64,000 bases of DNA from JACKNG01 sp040220855. Its GTDB lineage: Bacteria; Pseudomonadota; Gammaproteobacteria; Ga0077536. The translations under genes and the position numbers were made by a program. Each line of letters opens with the position of its first letter. Position 1 is the stretch's first letter. The notes under the pieces were generated by a model. That model had not been told where the DNA came from, did no database searches, and worked only from the letters and a program-made list of their open reading frames with translations. The stretch is from the NCBI GenBank assembly GCA_040220855.1, contig JAVJVZ010000073.1, positions 58,686 to 122,685 on the forward strand, read 5' to 3'. Of the stretch, positions 48,017-59,371 are shown one piece after another.

Positions 48017-49216
48017 TCAGAGCGTCTCCGGCGCCTGCAGGCGAGCGGCGATATCTTCCAGCAGCAGGCTGCCGGCATGCCCGTCGCTGACGCGATGATC
48101 GCCGGCCAGGGTCAACGTGACGACCGACAGGGCCGAGATGCGGTCGTCGACCACCCAGGGTCGCGTAACGATGCTGCCGAAACCGAGCATGACGACCTGG
48201 GGCGGATGGATCACCGGCCAAACCGCCTCCGCCCCACGTTCGCCGAGACTGGTCACGGTCGCCGTGGCACGATTGAGTTCGGAAGCGCGCAGCCCGCCGC
48301 CGCGAGCGCGCCTGACGAGGTCGCGCAGCGCCGCCATCAAGGCATCGAGGTCCTGCGTCTCCGCATCCAGGATCGCCGGCGCGACGAGGCCGCCGCCGCG
48401 CAGCGCAATCGCCCAGCCGAGATTGACCGCGTCGGCCGGGACGTAATGGTCGTCGACGAAATGCCCGTTGAACCCGGGGTGCCCGGCGAGCGCCAGGGCG
48501 CTGGCACGGAGCAGGAGCACGGCCGGCAACAGGCGTTCATTGACGCTGCGCTCGGCGTTCGCGTGCGCCAGCCAGGCCAGCGCCGGCGCGAGGCACACCT
48601 GCGTGCTCAGGTAGTAGTGCGGGATGTCCCGCTTGGCGCGGGTCATCGCGGCGCCGATCGCACGACGCATGGCCGCGGCATCGAAGCCGCGCCGCGGCGT
48701 GCGCGGCTGCCCGGCAGCGTGCTCCGGGCCCGCGCGCCGAACGTCGCGCGCGACCACCGCGCCGTCAGGCCCGCTGCCGGCGACGGTGCCGAGGTCGATG
48801 CCGTGTTCGCGTGCCAGGCGTCGTGCCAGTGGGCTCGCGCGTACCGGGCCGCCGGTGGCTCGCGGTGCCGGCACCGCCGGCGGTGCCGTGACCGCGGCCG
48901 TCGCCGTTACGCCCGGCTCACCCGCAGCGGGGACAGCGGGCGCGGTGGGCGGGGGCGCCGCGACCCCGGCACCCGTCGCATCGGCGCCACGTACGATGGC
49001 CAGCACCGTGCCGACCGGCAGCTCGACATCGAGCGGCGCAACATACCGCTCGATCACGCCGTCCTCGAAAATCTCGACGTCGATCGCGCCCTTGTCGGTC
49101 TCGAGCACGACGACGAGGTCACCGCTCTTCACCACGTCGCCCTCGTCGACCAGCCACTCGACCACGCGCGCGCTTTCCATGTCGGCGCCGAGCGAGGGCA
49201 ACAGGAACTCGCTCAT
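48017..49216 (-). CDS. 2-Oxoacid dehydrogenase E2 (dihydrolipoamide acyltransferase)
   Basis: The 399-residue protein has an N-terminal lipoyl domain with Lys42 (LETDKGAIDV), a Pro/Ala linker, an E1/E3-binding domain (SPLARRLAREHGIDLGTVAG) and a catalytic domain with His374 and Asp378 in GDHRVSDGHAG. It transfers an acyl group from the lipoyl arm to CoA, or perhaps to the ACP encoded next. It starts 15 bases after the E1 beta stop. No E3 gene is in the window. Confidence 0.92.
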   Translation of the reverse strand: MSEFLLPSLGADMESARVVEWLVDEGDVVKSGDLVVVLETDKGAIDVEIFEDGVIERYVAPLDVELPVGTVLAIVRGADATGAGVAAPPPTAPAVPAAGEPGVTATAAVTAPPAVPAPRATGGPVRASPLARRLAREHGIDLGTVAGSGPDGAVVARDVRRAGPEHAAGQPRTPRRGFDAAAMRRAIGAAMTRAKRDIPHYYLSTQVCLAPALAWLAHANAERSVNERLLPAVLLLRASALALAGHPGFNGHFVDDHYVPADAVNLGWAIALRGGGLVAPAILDAETQDLDALMAALRDLVRRARGGGLRASELNRATATVTSLGERGAEAVWPVIHPPQVVMLGFGSIVTRPWVVDDRISALSVVTLTLAGDHRVSDGHAGSLLLEDIAARLQAPETL

Positions 49217-49231
49217 CGGCCTGTCATGCCG

Positions 49232-50215
49232 TCAGCGCGCGGTCCCGAGCAGTGCACGGGCCGCTGCGGCAATTGCCGCCGGCTGCGGTAACGCGGCCTG
49301 CTCGAGCGGTGCGGCATACGGTATCGGCACCTCGCGCGAACATACCCGAACGATCGGCGCATCGAGTTCGTAGAACACGTCCTCGGTGAGGCGCGCGCTG
49401 ACCTCGGCAGCGAGCGAGCCACTCTTCCAACCCTCGTCGACGATCACGCAGCGGTGCGTGCGCGCGACCGCGGCTGCCACCGTCGCCATATCGAGCGGGC
49501 GCAGCACGCGGAGATCCACCACCTCGGCATCGATGCCCTCGGCGGCAAGCTGTTCGGCCGCGGCAAGCGTCTTGGGCAGGCTGCCGCCATAGGTGACGAG
49601 CGTCACGTCGCGGCCCGGCCGGCGCACGCGCGCGTGCTCGATATCGACCGCGCTGACGGCGTCATCGAGTGGGCCGCTCGCGTTGTAGAGCATGACGTGC
49701 TCGAAGATCAGCACGGGATTCGGATCGGCGAGTGCCGCGGCCAGCATGTAGCGCGCATCCTCCACGGTTGCCGGCGCCAGCACGCGCAGTCCCGGCACGT
49801 GCGCATACCAGTTCTCCAGCGAGTGCGAGTGTTGCGCGGCGAGCTGCCGACCGGCGCCCGTCGCCATGCGGATCACCAGCGGCACCGCGAACTGCCCGCC
49901 CGACATGTGCGGCAAGGTGGCCGCGTTGTTCACGATCTGGTCCAGCGCCAGCAGGCTGAAATTGACCGTCATGATCTCGACGATGGGGCGCATGCCGGCG
50001 AGCGCGGCGCCGATACCGGCGCCGACGAAGGCGCTCTCGGACAACGGCGTGTCGCGGATGCGCTCCTCGCCCAGCTCGTCCAGCAGGCCCTTGGTCACCG
50101 CGTAACAACCGCCGTAGCAGCCGACGTCCTCGCCCATCAGGAACACGCGCGGATCGGCGAGGATGGCCTCGCGGATGGCCTGCCGGCAGGCTTCGCGGTA
50201 GCTCAGCTCGTTCAT
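49232..50215 (-). CDS. 2-Oxoacid dehydrogenase E1 beta subunit
   Basis: The 327-residue protein has the usual E1 beta stretches: FLMGEDVGCYGGCYAVTKGL, DTPLSESAFVGAGIGAALAG, and VTLVTYGGSL near the middle. It is the thiamine-diphosphate-binding partner of the E1 alpha gene just upstream (37-base gap). Sequence alone does not separate pyruvate, acetoin and branched-chain enzymes. Confidence 0.93.
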   Translation of the reverse strand: MNELSYREACRQAIREAILADPRVFLMGEDVGCYGGCYAVTKGLLDELGEERIRDTPLSESAFVGAGIGAALAGMRPIVEIMTVNFSLLALDQIVNNAATLPHMSGGQFAVPLVIRMATGAGRQLAAQHSHSLENWYAHVPGLRVLAPATVEDARYMLAAALADPNPVLIFEHVMLYNASGPLDDAVSAVDIEHARVRRPGRDVTLVTYGGSLPKTLAAAEQLAAEGIDAEVVDLRVLRPLDMATVAAAVARTHRCVIVDEGWKSGSLAAEVSARLTEDVFYELDAPIVRVCSREVPIPYAAPLEQAALPQPAAIAAAARALLGTAR

Positions 50216-50252
50216 CGCCGCCGCCCGTCCGCCAAGGCTCCGAGGTGCACGT

Positions 50253-51239
50253 TCATTCGGGCACCTCGTCGAGCGTCACGAAGCGCTCGAGATCCTCGAT
50301 CGGTTCCGGCGCGCCCGCCTCGGCGAAGGCGACGGCGGCCTCGATCTCCGCCTCGATGGCCTGCTCGAGACGCGCGATCTCGTCGTCGACGACGACATGG
50401 CTGTTTTCGAGCCACTGGCGCAGGCGCACGATTGGCCCCTTCGCCTTCCATTGCTCGACCTCGGCCTTGTCGCGGTAGAGCTGCGCATCGAACATCGAGT
50501 GCGCGCGAAACCGGTAACCACGGCATTCGAGAAAGCGCGGTCCACCATCCACCCGCATCGCGTCGACCGCGCGTCGTGCGGCGACCTCGACAGCGACCAC
50601 GTCCATGCCGTCGACCACTTCGCTCGGCATGCCGTAGCTCGCCGCGCGCGCGTGGATGTCGATGTTCGATTCCGCGCGCTCGAGCGCCATACCCATCGAG
50701 TAGAGATTGTTCTCGCACACGAACAGGACCGGTAGCCGCCACAGCGCCGCGAGGTTGAGACTCTCGTGGAATTCGCCTTCGTCGACCGCGCCCTCGCCGA
50801 AGAAGCACACGGTGACGCTCGCACGGCCCAGCAACTGGTCGCCGAGCGCAGTGCCGACGGCAAGCGGCAGGCCGCCACCGACGATGGCATTGCCGCCGAA
50901 GAAGCGCCGCGTGCGGTCGAACAGGTGCATCGAGCCGCCGCGTCCGCGGCACAGCCCTTCGACGTGCCCGTAGAGTTCGGCCATGATGCGGTCCATCGGC
51001 AGCCCGCGCGCGAGCGCCTGGCCGTGCTCGCGGTAGGTGGCGACGACCGCATCGTCGGCCCCGAGCGCCTCCATCACGCCGACCGCGATGGCCTCCTCGC
51101 CGTCGTAGAGATGCAGGAAGCCGCGGATCTTCTCGCGCTGGTAGAGTTCCGCGCACTTGCGCTCGAACAGCCGGATGCGCAGCATCCCGGCGAGCAGGTG
51201 CAGCAGGTGATCGTGGTCGAGATGAAGCTTGCCGCCCAT
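50253..51239 (-). CDS. 2-Oxoacid dehydrogenase E1 alpha subunit
   Basis: The 328-residue protein has the thiamine diphosphate motif FFGEGAVDEGEFHESLNLAA followed by the Asn in CENNLYSMG. It also has RGGSMHLFD and GFLHLYDGEEAIAVG, typical of pyruvate/acetoin-type E1 alpha. It starts five bases after the acyl-CoA synthetase stop. The gene order is ligase, E1 alpha, E1 beta, E2, ACP. Confidence 0.93.
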   Translation of the reverse strand: MGGKLHLDHDHLLHLLAGMLRIRLFERKCAELYQREKIRGFLHLYDGEEAIAVGVMEALGADDAVVATYREHGQALARGLPMDRIMAELYGHVEGLCRGRGGSMHLFDRTRRFFGGNAIVGGGLPLAVGTALGDQLLGRASVTVCFFGEGAVDEGEFHESLNLAALWRLPVLFVCENNLYSMGMALERAESNIDIHARAASYGMPSEVVDGMDVVAVEVAARRAVDAMRVDGGPRFLECRGYRFRAHSMFDAQLYRDKAEVEQWKAKGPIVRLRQWLENSHVVVDDEIARLEQAIEAEIEAAVAFAEAGAPEPIEDLERFVTLDEVPE

Positions 51240-51243
51240 GTCG

Positions 51244-53007
<1,764 letters not shown>

Positions 53008-53136
53008 GGGCGTCGCATCTCGACCCTGCTCGTGCCGGAATGGCACTCTGGTCTTTCGCCCATTCAAGCGGCGTCGGCACGGCGCTGCCTTGATCCAGGT
53101 CAGTACCGCGGCGCCCACCGCCGCGTGGGAAGCCCG

Positions 53137-55164
53137 CTACGTCCGGTCCGGCGGCGTCTGGGCGTACTTGTAGAGATCCTTCCAGAAATGGTCGAGCACC
53201 GAGTCGTCTGCACAGCGGGTGCACTCGAGCTCGGGGTCGCTGACCTCGATCAGCCCATGCTTGATCAATGTCTCGGCATAGGGGCCGCGATCGATGAGCT
53301 TGACCGGGCCGCGATGCTCGGCGATCTCCTGGCGCCGCCGGCGGGTCGCGTCGGCATCGACCTCGTGAGTCTCGGGGTCGATGACGACGCCATAGTCGCG
53401 CTCGGCCGAACCGTGCGATACCAGCCGTCGCACGACGTCCATGCGCACGGCCTCGACATCGCGCTCGAGCGGATCGCCCCAACCGCCGCCGCCGGGCGTG
53501 ACGAGGCGAATCACGTCGCCGGCCTTGACCGGCACGGCATCCCGACTGAAGAAGACATTCTCCTCGTCGGGCGTACCCGGGTTCTTTACCGAGCCGCCGG
53601 GCGCACCCCAGCGTCCGCCCTTGATGCCGATGCACGCGAACGCGGTGCGCTCGGTCACTGTCGTGTAGTGGCCATCGACCAGCGTGCGCAGTTCCTTCAC
53701 GTATCCCAGGCCTCCACGATATTTACCGGGCCCACCCGAATCCATGGCGAGTCCCACGCGTTCGACCGCAACCGGGAAGCGCTGCTCGATGAACTCGGCC
53801 GGCAGGTTCTTCGAATAGGGCACCAGGTCGACCGCGTCCGTGCCGTCGGCATAGGGTCTCGCCCCTGAGCCGGCGCCGAAGATCTCACGCATCAGGAACA
53901 GCTTGCCATCGAGATCCTCACCGTACAGGCCATAGATCTGGATGTTCTGCATATCCGCCACGACCTCGCCTTCGAAGGCCTTGGCGAGCGCCACGGTGTA
54001 GGCGCTGATCATGCGCAGCATGCAGGTCATGCGCGAGACCACCGGCGCCGGGAACTCGGCGCTGAGAATGGTGCGCTTCGGGATCCGGCAACGGAAGACG
54101 TCGGTGACGCCTTCGTTGATGATGATGCCGGGGATCTGCGCCTTGAAGAAGGCGCCCAGCCATTTCGAGTAATGGCGCCCGTCGAGAGGCCAGTTGATCG
54201 GGCCACGTGCCTGCGGTGCGGTGCCGTCGAAATCGAGAATCATCTTCTCGGGATACTTGCGCATGGTGATGCGCATCTTCACCGGCCGGTCGAGCGTGAG
54301 ACCATCGTTCTCGATGAAGTCTTCGCCGACGAACTCCCCCTCGGGAAAGAACGGCAGGCCCTTCTCGCGCACAACCGCGGCACAGCGCTCGATGATCTCG
54401 TAGAACGCAGCCTCCACGCGTTCGCCACCAAAGCGATCGCACAACTCGACGACGCGGCGGCGGATGATCTCGTTGGCGCCGACGAAGGCATCGATGTCGC
54501 CGCGCAAGTCTTCCGGAAAGCGCGAATTGCGCAGCAGTACGTCATAGAGGGCGTCGTTCAGATGCCCCGCGTCGTAGAGCTTCACCGGTGGGCACAGGGT
54601 CCCTTCCTCGAAGATGCTTTGCGACGTGTTCGGCCACGACCCGGCCATGCGACCACCGACGTCGCTGACGTGCCCGAAGATCTGTGCGAATCCGATCAAG
54701 GCATCGGCAAAGAAGATCGGTGTGACCACGCAGTAATCCGGCAGATGGCCGATGGTTCCCGCCGATTCGTAGACGTCGTTGTAGATGAAGACATCGCCTG
54801 GCCGGATCGACTCGAGCGGGAATTTCATGCGAATCGGATCCGCCGTCGCTGCCCACGACACGCGCGATACCGACAGGCAATCGAGCGTATTGAGGGATGC
54901 CCGGTAGTCGTGCTGTTCGCGGATGATGGTCGAGCGCGCGGTGCGCTCGACGGCCGCCTCCGCCTCCATGACGGCGGCTTCGATGCCACCGTCGACGATG
55001 TCGACGAGTATCGGATCGAGGTCGACGCGTGCGCGTGCGATCCGCGCCTGGTAGTCCGGGTCGGGCGCCACGCGACCATAGCGAAACGGGGCGTACTCGG
55101 CGAACGCGACGTCCTCGTCGGCCTTGGCGTGGTAGCTGCGTGAAAAGCTTGCGGAAGTGCTCAT
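53137..55164 (-). CDS. Hydantoinase B/oxoprolinase-type protein (HyuB)
   Basis: The 675-residue protein has the HyuB stretches RPGDVFIYNDVYESAGTIGH, FIENDGLTLDRPVKMRI, DSGGPGKYRGGLGYVKELRT and VTPGGGGWGDPLERD. It is longer than common HyuB proteins (about 550-600) because of a tail after the Gly-rich motif that includes CTRCADDS. ATP-dependent carboxylases of acetone and acetophenone also use such subunits. It starts 34 bases after the first HyuA stop. Confidence 0.92.
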   Translation of the reverse strand: MSTSASFSRSYHAKADEDVAFAEYAPFRYGRVAPDPDYQARIARARVDLDPILVDIVDGGIEAAVMEAEAAVERTARSTIIREQHDYRASLNTLDCLSVSRVSWAATADPIRMKFPLESIRPGDVFIYNDVYESAGTIGHLPDYCVVTPIFFADALIGFAQIFGHVSDVGGRMAGSWPNTSQSIFEEGTLCPPVKLYDAGHLNDALYDVLLRNSRFPEDLRGDIDAFVGANEIIRRRVVELCDRFGGERVEAAFYEIIERCAAVVREKGLPFFPEGEFVGEDFIENDGLTLDRPVKMRITMRKYPEKMILDFDGTAPQARGPINWPLDGRHYSKWLGAFFKAQIPGIIINEGVTDVFRCRIPKRTILSAEFPAPVVSRMTCMLRMISAYTVALAKAFEGEVVADMQNIQIYGLYGEDLDGKLFLMREIFGAGSGARPYADGTDAVDLVPYSKNLPAEFIEQRFPVAVERVGLAMDSGGPGKYRGGLGYVKELRTLVDGHYTTVTERTAFACIGIKGGRWGAPGGSVKNPGTPDEENVFFSRDAVPVKAGDVIRLVTPGGGGWGDPLERDVEAVRMDVVRRLVSHGSAERDYGVVIDPETHEVDADATRRRRQEIAEHRGPVKLIDRGPYAETLIKHGLIEVSDPELECTRCADDSVLDHFWKDLYKYAQTPPDRT

Positions 55165-55198
55165 CGGGATCCTCCGGTTCGACGACGTGCGTGCGCGG

Positions 55199-57259
55199 TC
55201 AGCGACGACTCAGGACCAGGCTGCCCCATTCATCCGTGCGCCCGTGCCAACCCGGGTTGATCACGGTAGTCGAATCGTACTGTTCGACGATCGCGGGGCC
55301 CTCGACGATGTTGCCGGCGCGCAGCTTCTCTCGGCTGTAGACCGGGCAGCTGACACGACCGCGGCTCTGCGGAAAATAGACCTCCGCGTGCGCACGCAAC
55401 GCCGCTTCGGGCGATGCCCCGCCGGCCGACGCTGCCGGCACGCGCGGGCGCTCCAGCAGACCGAGACCGGTGACACCGACGTTGACGAGATCGACCACTT
55501 CGCGTCCCTCGTAGGAATACCCGTAGAGGTCGCGGTGCGCCGCATGAAAGGCCGTGAAGGCGGCGTCGATGCCGGCTGCGGCGTCACCGTTCGATTCCTC
55601 CAACGGCGTGCGGATCTCATAGGCCTGGCCGCCATAACGCAGGTCGACGAAATGCGTGAGCGCGACATGCGCGGGGCCGAAGCCTTCGCTGGAGAGACGC
55701 CCGCGCACCCGCTCCTCGAGCTCGGCGAGCCCGCTCCCCACCCGCGCACGATCGAGCCGATCCTCGCGTTGCACATCGGTATGTACGAGGTCGATGCGCA
55801 CGTCGGTCAGCAACAGCCCGTAGGCCGAGGTCACGCCGGGGCTCGGCGGCACCAGCACCTGGCGCAGACCGAGCCAGTCGGCGAGATAGCACGCATGCAG
55901 CGGGCCGGCGCCGCCGAAAGCGACGAGCACGTAGTCGCGCGGATCGCGACCGCGTTTGACCGACACGGTCCGAATTCCGGCTGCCATGTTCTCGATGGCG
56001 ATACGCAGGATGCCGTCCGCCGCGGTCACCAGGTCGAGCCCGAGCGCATTGGCGATGGGTTCCACGACCGCCTCGGCACGCGCACGATCGAGAGCCACGC
56101 CACCGCCGGCCAGATCGCCGGTGAGACGCCCGAGTACGGCATTGGCGTCGGTCACCGTCGCCTGGTCGCCGCCGCGCCCGTAGCAGGCAGGCCCGGGATC
56201 CGCACCGGCGCTGTCCGGACCGACCTTGAGGCTGCGCCCGCCGGCGAGCCAGGCGATCGAACCACCGCCGGCGCCGACGGTGTGGATGTCGATCATCGGC
56301 GTCTTGACGTCGTAGATGTCGACGCGGCCCTCGGTCAACATGCGCGGCGTGCCGTTCTCGACCAGGCAGATGTCGGCCGAGGTACCGCCGACATCGAAGC
56401 AGATGAGATTGTCGAAGCCGCTCAGTCGAGCGAAGTGGCACGCAGAGATGACCCCCGCCGCCGGGCCGGACAACGCTGCCGTAATCGGCTGTCGCGAAAT
56501 CTCCTCGGCCTGCGCAAGCCCGCCGCTCGAACGCATGATGTAGAACGGCGCGCCGATACCGTGCCTGCGCAGGTGATCGGCCAGCTTGTCGTGGTAGCGC
56601 GACAGGAGCGGCATCAGCGCCGTGTTCAGGCAGGTCGTGTTGGTCCGCTCGTATTCACGGTACTCGCGCAGGATGTCGGACGAGATCGAGATGAAACAGT
56701 CGGGATAGACCTCGCGGATGAGTTCGCGTACCCGTTGCTCGTGGGCCGGATTGCGATAGGAATGCAGCAGCGACACCGCGATCGCATCGATGCCGAGTGC
56801 CCGGTACTCGGCGGCGAGCGCGCGAACAGCCTCCTCGTCGATCGCCACCAGCTCGCGTCCGTTGACATCGAGCCGGCCCTCGACTTCGCGCACAAGCTCG
56901 AGCGGCACCACCCGTTCCGGCTTGATCCACCACGTGATATCGCCGAACTCTCCCGGCACGGTCTGACGGGCTACCTCGAGGGCCTCGCGATAACCGCGCG
57001 TGATGACGAGCCCGAGCGGAGCATACTTGCGTTCCAGAATGGCGTTGGTGGCAACGGTGGTTCCGTGGAAGACGGCAGCGATGTCGCTCGCGGCGATGTT
57101 GCCGTCACGCATGACCTGCGCGATGCCGTTGATGAAACCCTCCGCCGGATCGCGGGGCGTGCTCGGCACCTTCGCGAGGCGCAACCTGCCGGTGCTTTCC
57201 TCGAGCGCGACGATGTCGGTGAAAGTGCCGCCGATGTCGACGGCGAGGCGCCATGCCAT
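55199..57259 (-). CDS. Hydantoinase A/oxoprolinase-type protein (HyuA-1)
   Basis: The 686-residue protein has the ATPase motif VDIGGTFTDIV, the second motif FDVGGTSADICLV, HTVGAGGGSIAW, GADPGPACYGRGG and FGGAGPLHACYLAD. It should use ATP to activate a cyclic amide or ketone with the HyuB partner. The ATG at 57259 has GGGGG upstream. A second HyuA gene lies 63 bases before it. Confidence 0.93.
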   Translation of the reverse strand: MAWRLAVDIGGTFTDIVALEESTGRLRLAKVPSTPRDPAEGFINGIAQVMRDGNIAASDIAAVFHGTTVATNAILERKYAPLGLVITRGYREALEVARQTVPGEFGDITWWIKPERVVPLELVREVEGRLDVNGRELVAIDEEAVRALAAEYRALGIDAIAVSLLHSYRNPAHEQRVRELIREVYPDCFISISSDILREYREYERTNTTCLNTALMPLLSRYHDKLADHLRRHGIGAPFYIMRSSGGLAQAEEISRQPITAALSGPAAGVISACHFARLSGFDNLICFDVGGTSADICLVENGTPRMLTEGRVDIYDVKTPMIDIHTVGAGGGSIAWLAGGRSLKVGPDSAGADPGPACYGRGGDQATVTDANAVLGRLTGDLAGGGVALDRARAEAVVEPIANALGLDLVTAADGILRIAIENMAAGIRTVSVKRGRDPRDYVLVAFGGAGPLHACYLADWLGLRQVLVPPSPGVTSAYGLLLTDVRIDLVHTDVQREDRLDRARVGSGLAELEERVRGRLSSEGFGPAHVALTHFVDLRYGGQAYEIRTPLEESNGDAAAGIDAAFTAFHAAHRDLYGYSYEGREVVDLVNVGVTGLGLLERPRVPAASAGGASPEAALRAHAEVYFPQSRGRVSCPVYSREKLRAGNIVEGPAIVEQYDSTTVINPGWHGRTDEWGSLVLSRR

Positions 57260-57322
57260 GATGTCCCCCTCCCCACGCACATTGCCTGCGTCGCCCAATG
57301 GAAAAGCGAAAGTCGCCGCAGG

Positions 57323-59371
57323 TCAACCTGAACCCGACAACGCCGACCGTGCCAGCACGAGGTCGCCGCGCGGGTCGACACGGGCCTGCCAGCCCGGCGG
57401 CACCAGGCAGGTGGCCTCGTGCTGCTCGATGATCGCCGGCCCTTCGACGACGTCGCCGGGCGCGAGCGCGGCACGCGCGTGCACCGCTGCCGGCAGTGCT
57501 TCGTCCGAGCCGGCGAACGTGACCGCACGCGCCGCCGCCGCCGGAACCGGCGCGCCGCGCGTCACGAAGCACTCCGGCACGGGCGGCGGCGTCCTGCGTC
57601 CACTCGCGGTGACGCGCAGGTTGACCAGCTCGACCGCCTCGCGATCGCGCCAGGCGCGCCCGGTCGCGCGCTCGAAGATCCCATGAAAAGCCGCCACGGT
57701 GGCAGCGACGCTCGCCTCGGGATGGCCGGCCTCGACCCAGTCGATGGTGGTCTCGTGCGTCATGCCGGCGTAGCGCAGGTCGAGCTGGCAACGGGTCTTG
57801 ACGTGGCCGGCCGGCACCCCCTCTTCGAGGAGCCGCGCTTGCGCGTGGGCAGCCAGCCGCGTGGAGCTTTCCACGAGCGATGCCGCATCACCGCCAGGCC
57901 AGGTGATGCCGAGCGCAGCGACGTACTCACAGGTCAGCGGGGCGACCAGCAGACCCCATGCGGCGGCAAGACCGGGTTGCGGCGGCACCAGCACGCGAGG
58001 TATGCCGAGCAGGGTGGCGAGTTCAGCGGCGTGGAGTGCCCCGGCGCCGCCCATTGCGTACAGCACGCAACGCGTGGGGTCGACGCCGCGCCCGGCGATG
58101 ATGCGTCGAATGGCGCCGCACATGTTCTCGGTGGCGATCGCGAGCACGCCACGTGCGGCCGCAACCGCGTCGAGGCCGCGCGGCGCGCCGAACTTGGCCA
58201 GCGCCGCACTGGCGCGCGCGTGGTCGAGCGGCAGTTCGCCACCGAGCAGCGCCGGCGGCAAGCGTCCGAGCACGAGCTCGGCGTCGGCGAGCGTCGCGCG
58301 CTGGCCGCCACGCCCGTAGCAGGCCGGGCCGGGATCGGCACCCGCACTGTCCGGACCGACATGCCAGCGCCCGTCGGGCGCTGACTGCGCGAGCGAGCCG
58401 CCACCGGCGCCGATCGAGACCACGTCGAGCATCGGCATGCGCAGGGGAAAGCCGGCAACGCTGCCGCGCGTTGTCAGCGCGCAGCGCCCATCGCGAATCA
58501 AGGCGACATCGGTCGAGGTGCCGCCGATATCGAGGGTGATGAGATCGCGGTAACCGCCAGCCGCCGCCAGAACCCGTGCGCCGACGACGGCCGCGACCGG
58601 GCCCGAGACGGTCGTCGCCAGCGGGTTGCCGCGCGCGCGTTTCGCCCCGGCGAGACCGCCACTGGCTTGCATCAGCGAGACGTAGCCGGGTGCCGTCGCA
58701 CCGCTCGCTTCGAGCTGCGCCAGCTCGTCAGCGAGTAACGGCGCGAGGCGTGCATTGAGGGCCGCAACCAGCGTACGCTCGTACTCACTCAGCGTCGGCA
58801 GGGTGGCGCTCGAACAAACGACCTCGAGTCCCGGTCTGAGCGCATGCACGAGCGCTGCAACCTCTGCTTCCTGCGCGCCGTCGAGATAGCTGTGCAGCAG
58901 GGCGACGGCGATCGACACGACGCCCGCTGCGGTGAGCTCTTGCACGACACGCGTGACCTCGGCCGGATCGACCGCCTCGCGTGCGCTGCCGTCGGCTGCC
59001 AGGCGCGCGCCGATCTCGCGTACGTGTTCGAGCGGCACCAGGCGCGCGGGCAGCGCAGCCGGTGCCGTGGCGCCGGCACTGGCCGGTAAGCGCGCCGTCT
59101 CGAGCAGCTCGCGAAAGCCGCGGCTGACGATCAGCCCTGCCGCCGGCAGCGTTCCGCCGAGCAGCGCGTTGAGCGCTCGTGTCGTGCTGTAGAACCACTC
59201 GGTACCGGCGTCGCTGCCGCAGCGTGCCGCGATTGCAGCAAGCGAGTCAGGCCCACCGCCGGCGAACTTCCAGCCATGGAGATCGCCTCGCGCATCGGAC
59301 CACAGAACGTCGATGAAGGTACCGCCGACATCGACGGCGATGCGCTGCGCGGGGGCAAGCGCCTCAGACAA
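57323..59371 (-). CDS. Second hydantoinase A/oxoprolinase-type protein (HyuA-2)
   Basis: The 682-residue protein is a paralogue of HyuA-1: VDVGGTFIDVLW, DIGGTSTDVALI, SIGAGGGSLAQS, GADPGPACYGRGG and MGGAGALHAAELA. The first motif has Ile where most have Thr. No second HyuB is nearby, so either one HyuB serves two HyuA subunits or they form one mixed complex. The start overlaps the amidase stop by eight bases. Confidence 0.93.
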   Translation of the reverse strand: MSEALAPAQRIAVDVGGTFIDVLWSDARGDLHGWKFAGGGPDSLAAIAARCGSDAGTEWFYSTTRALNALLGGTLPAAGLIVSRGFRELLETARLPASAGATAPAALPARLVPLEHVREIGARLAADGSAREAVDPAEVTRVVQELTAAGVVSIAVALLHSYLDGAQEAEVAALVHALRPGLEVVCSSATLPTLSEYERTLVAALNARLAPLLADELAQLEASGATAPGYVSLMQASGGLAGAKRARGNPLATTVSGPVAAVVGARVLAAAGGYRDLITLDIGGTSTDVALIRDGRCALTTRGSVAGFPLRMPMLDVVSIGAGGGSLAQSAPDGRWHVGPDSAGADPGPACYGRGGQRATLADAELVLGRLPPALLGGELPLDHARASAALAKFGAPRGLDAVAAARGVLAIATENMCGAIRRIIAGRGVDPTRCVLYAMGGAGALHAAELATLLGIPRVLVPPQPGLAAAWGLLVAPLTCEYVAALGITWPGGDAASLVESSTRLAAHAQARLLEEGVPAGHVKTRCQLDLRYAGMTHETTIDWVEAGHPEASVAATVAAFHGIFERATGRAWRDREAVELVNLRVTASGRRTPPPVPECFVTRGAPVPAAAARAVTFAGSDEALPAAVHARAALAPGDVVEGPAIIEQHEATCLVPPGWQARVDPRGDLVLARSALSGSG

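Noticed and set aside
48017..51239. Naming the E1/E2 genes as pyruvate or acetoin dehydrogenase.
   Set aside because: The active-site segments do not separate these enzymes, no E3 or acetoin regulator is present, and the adjacent ACP suggests another role.
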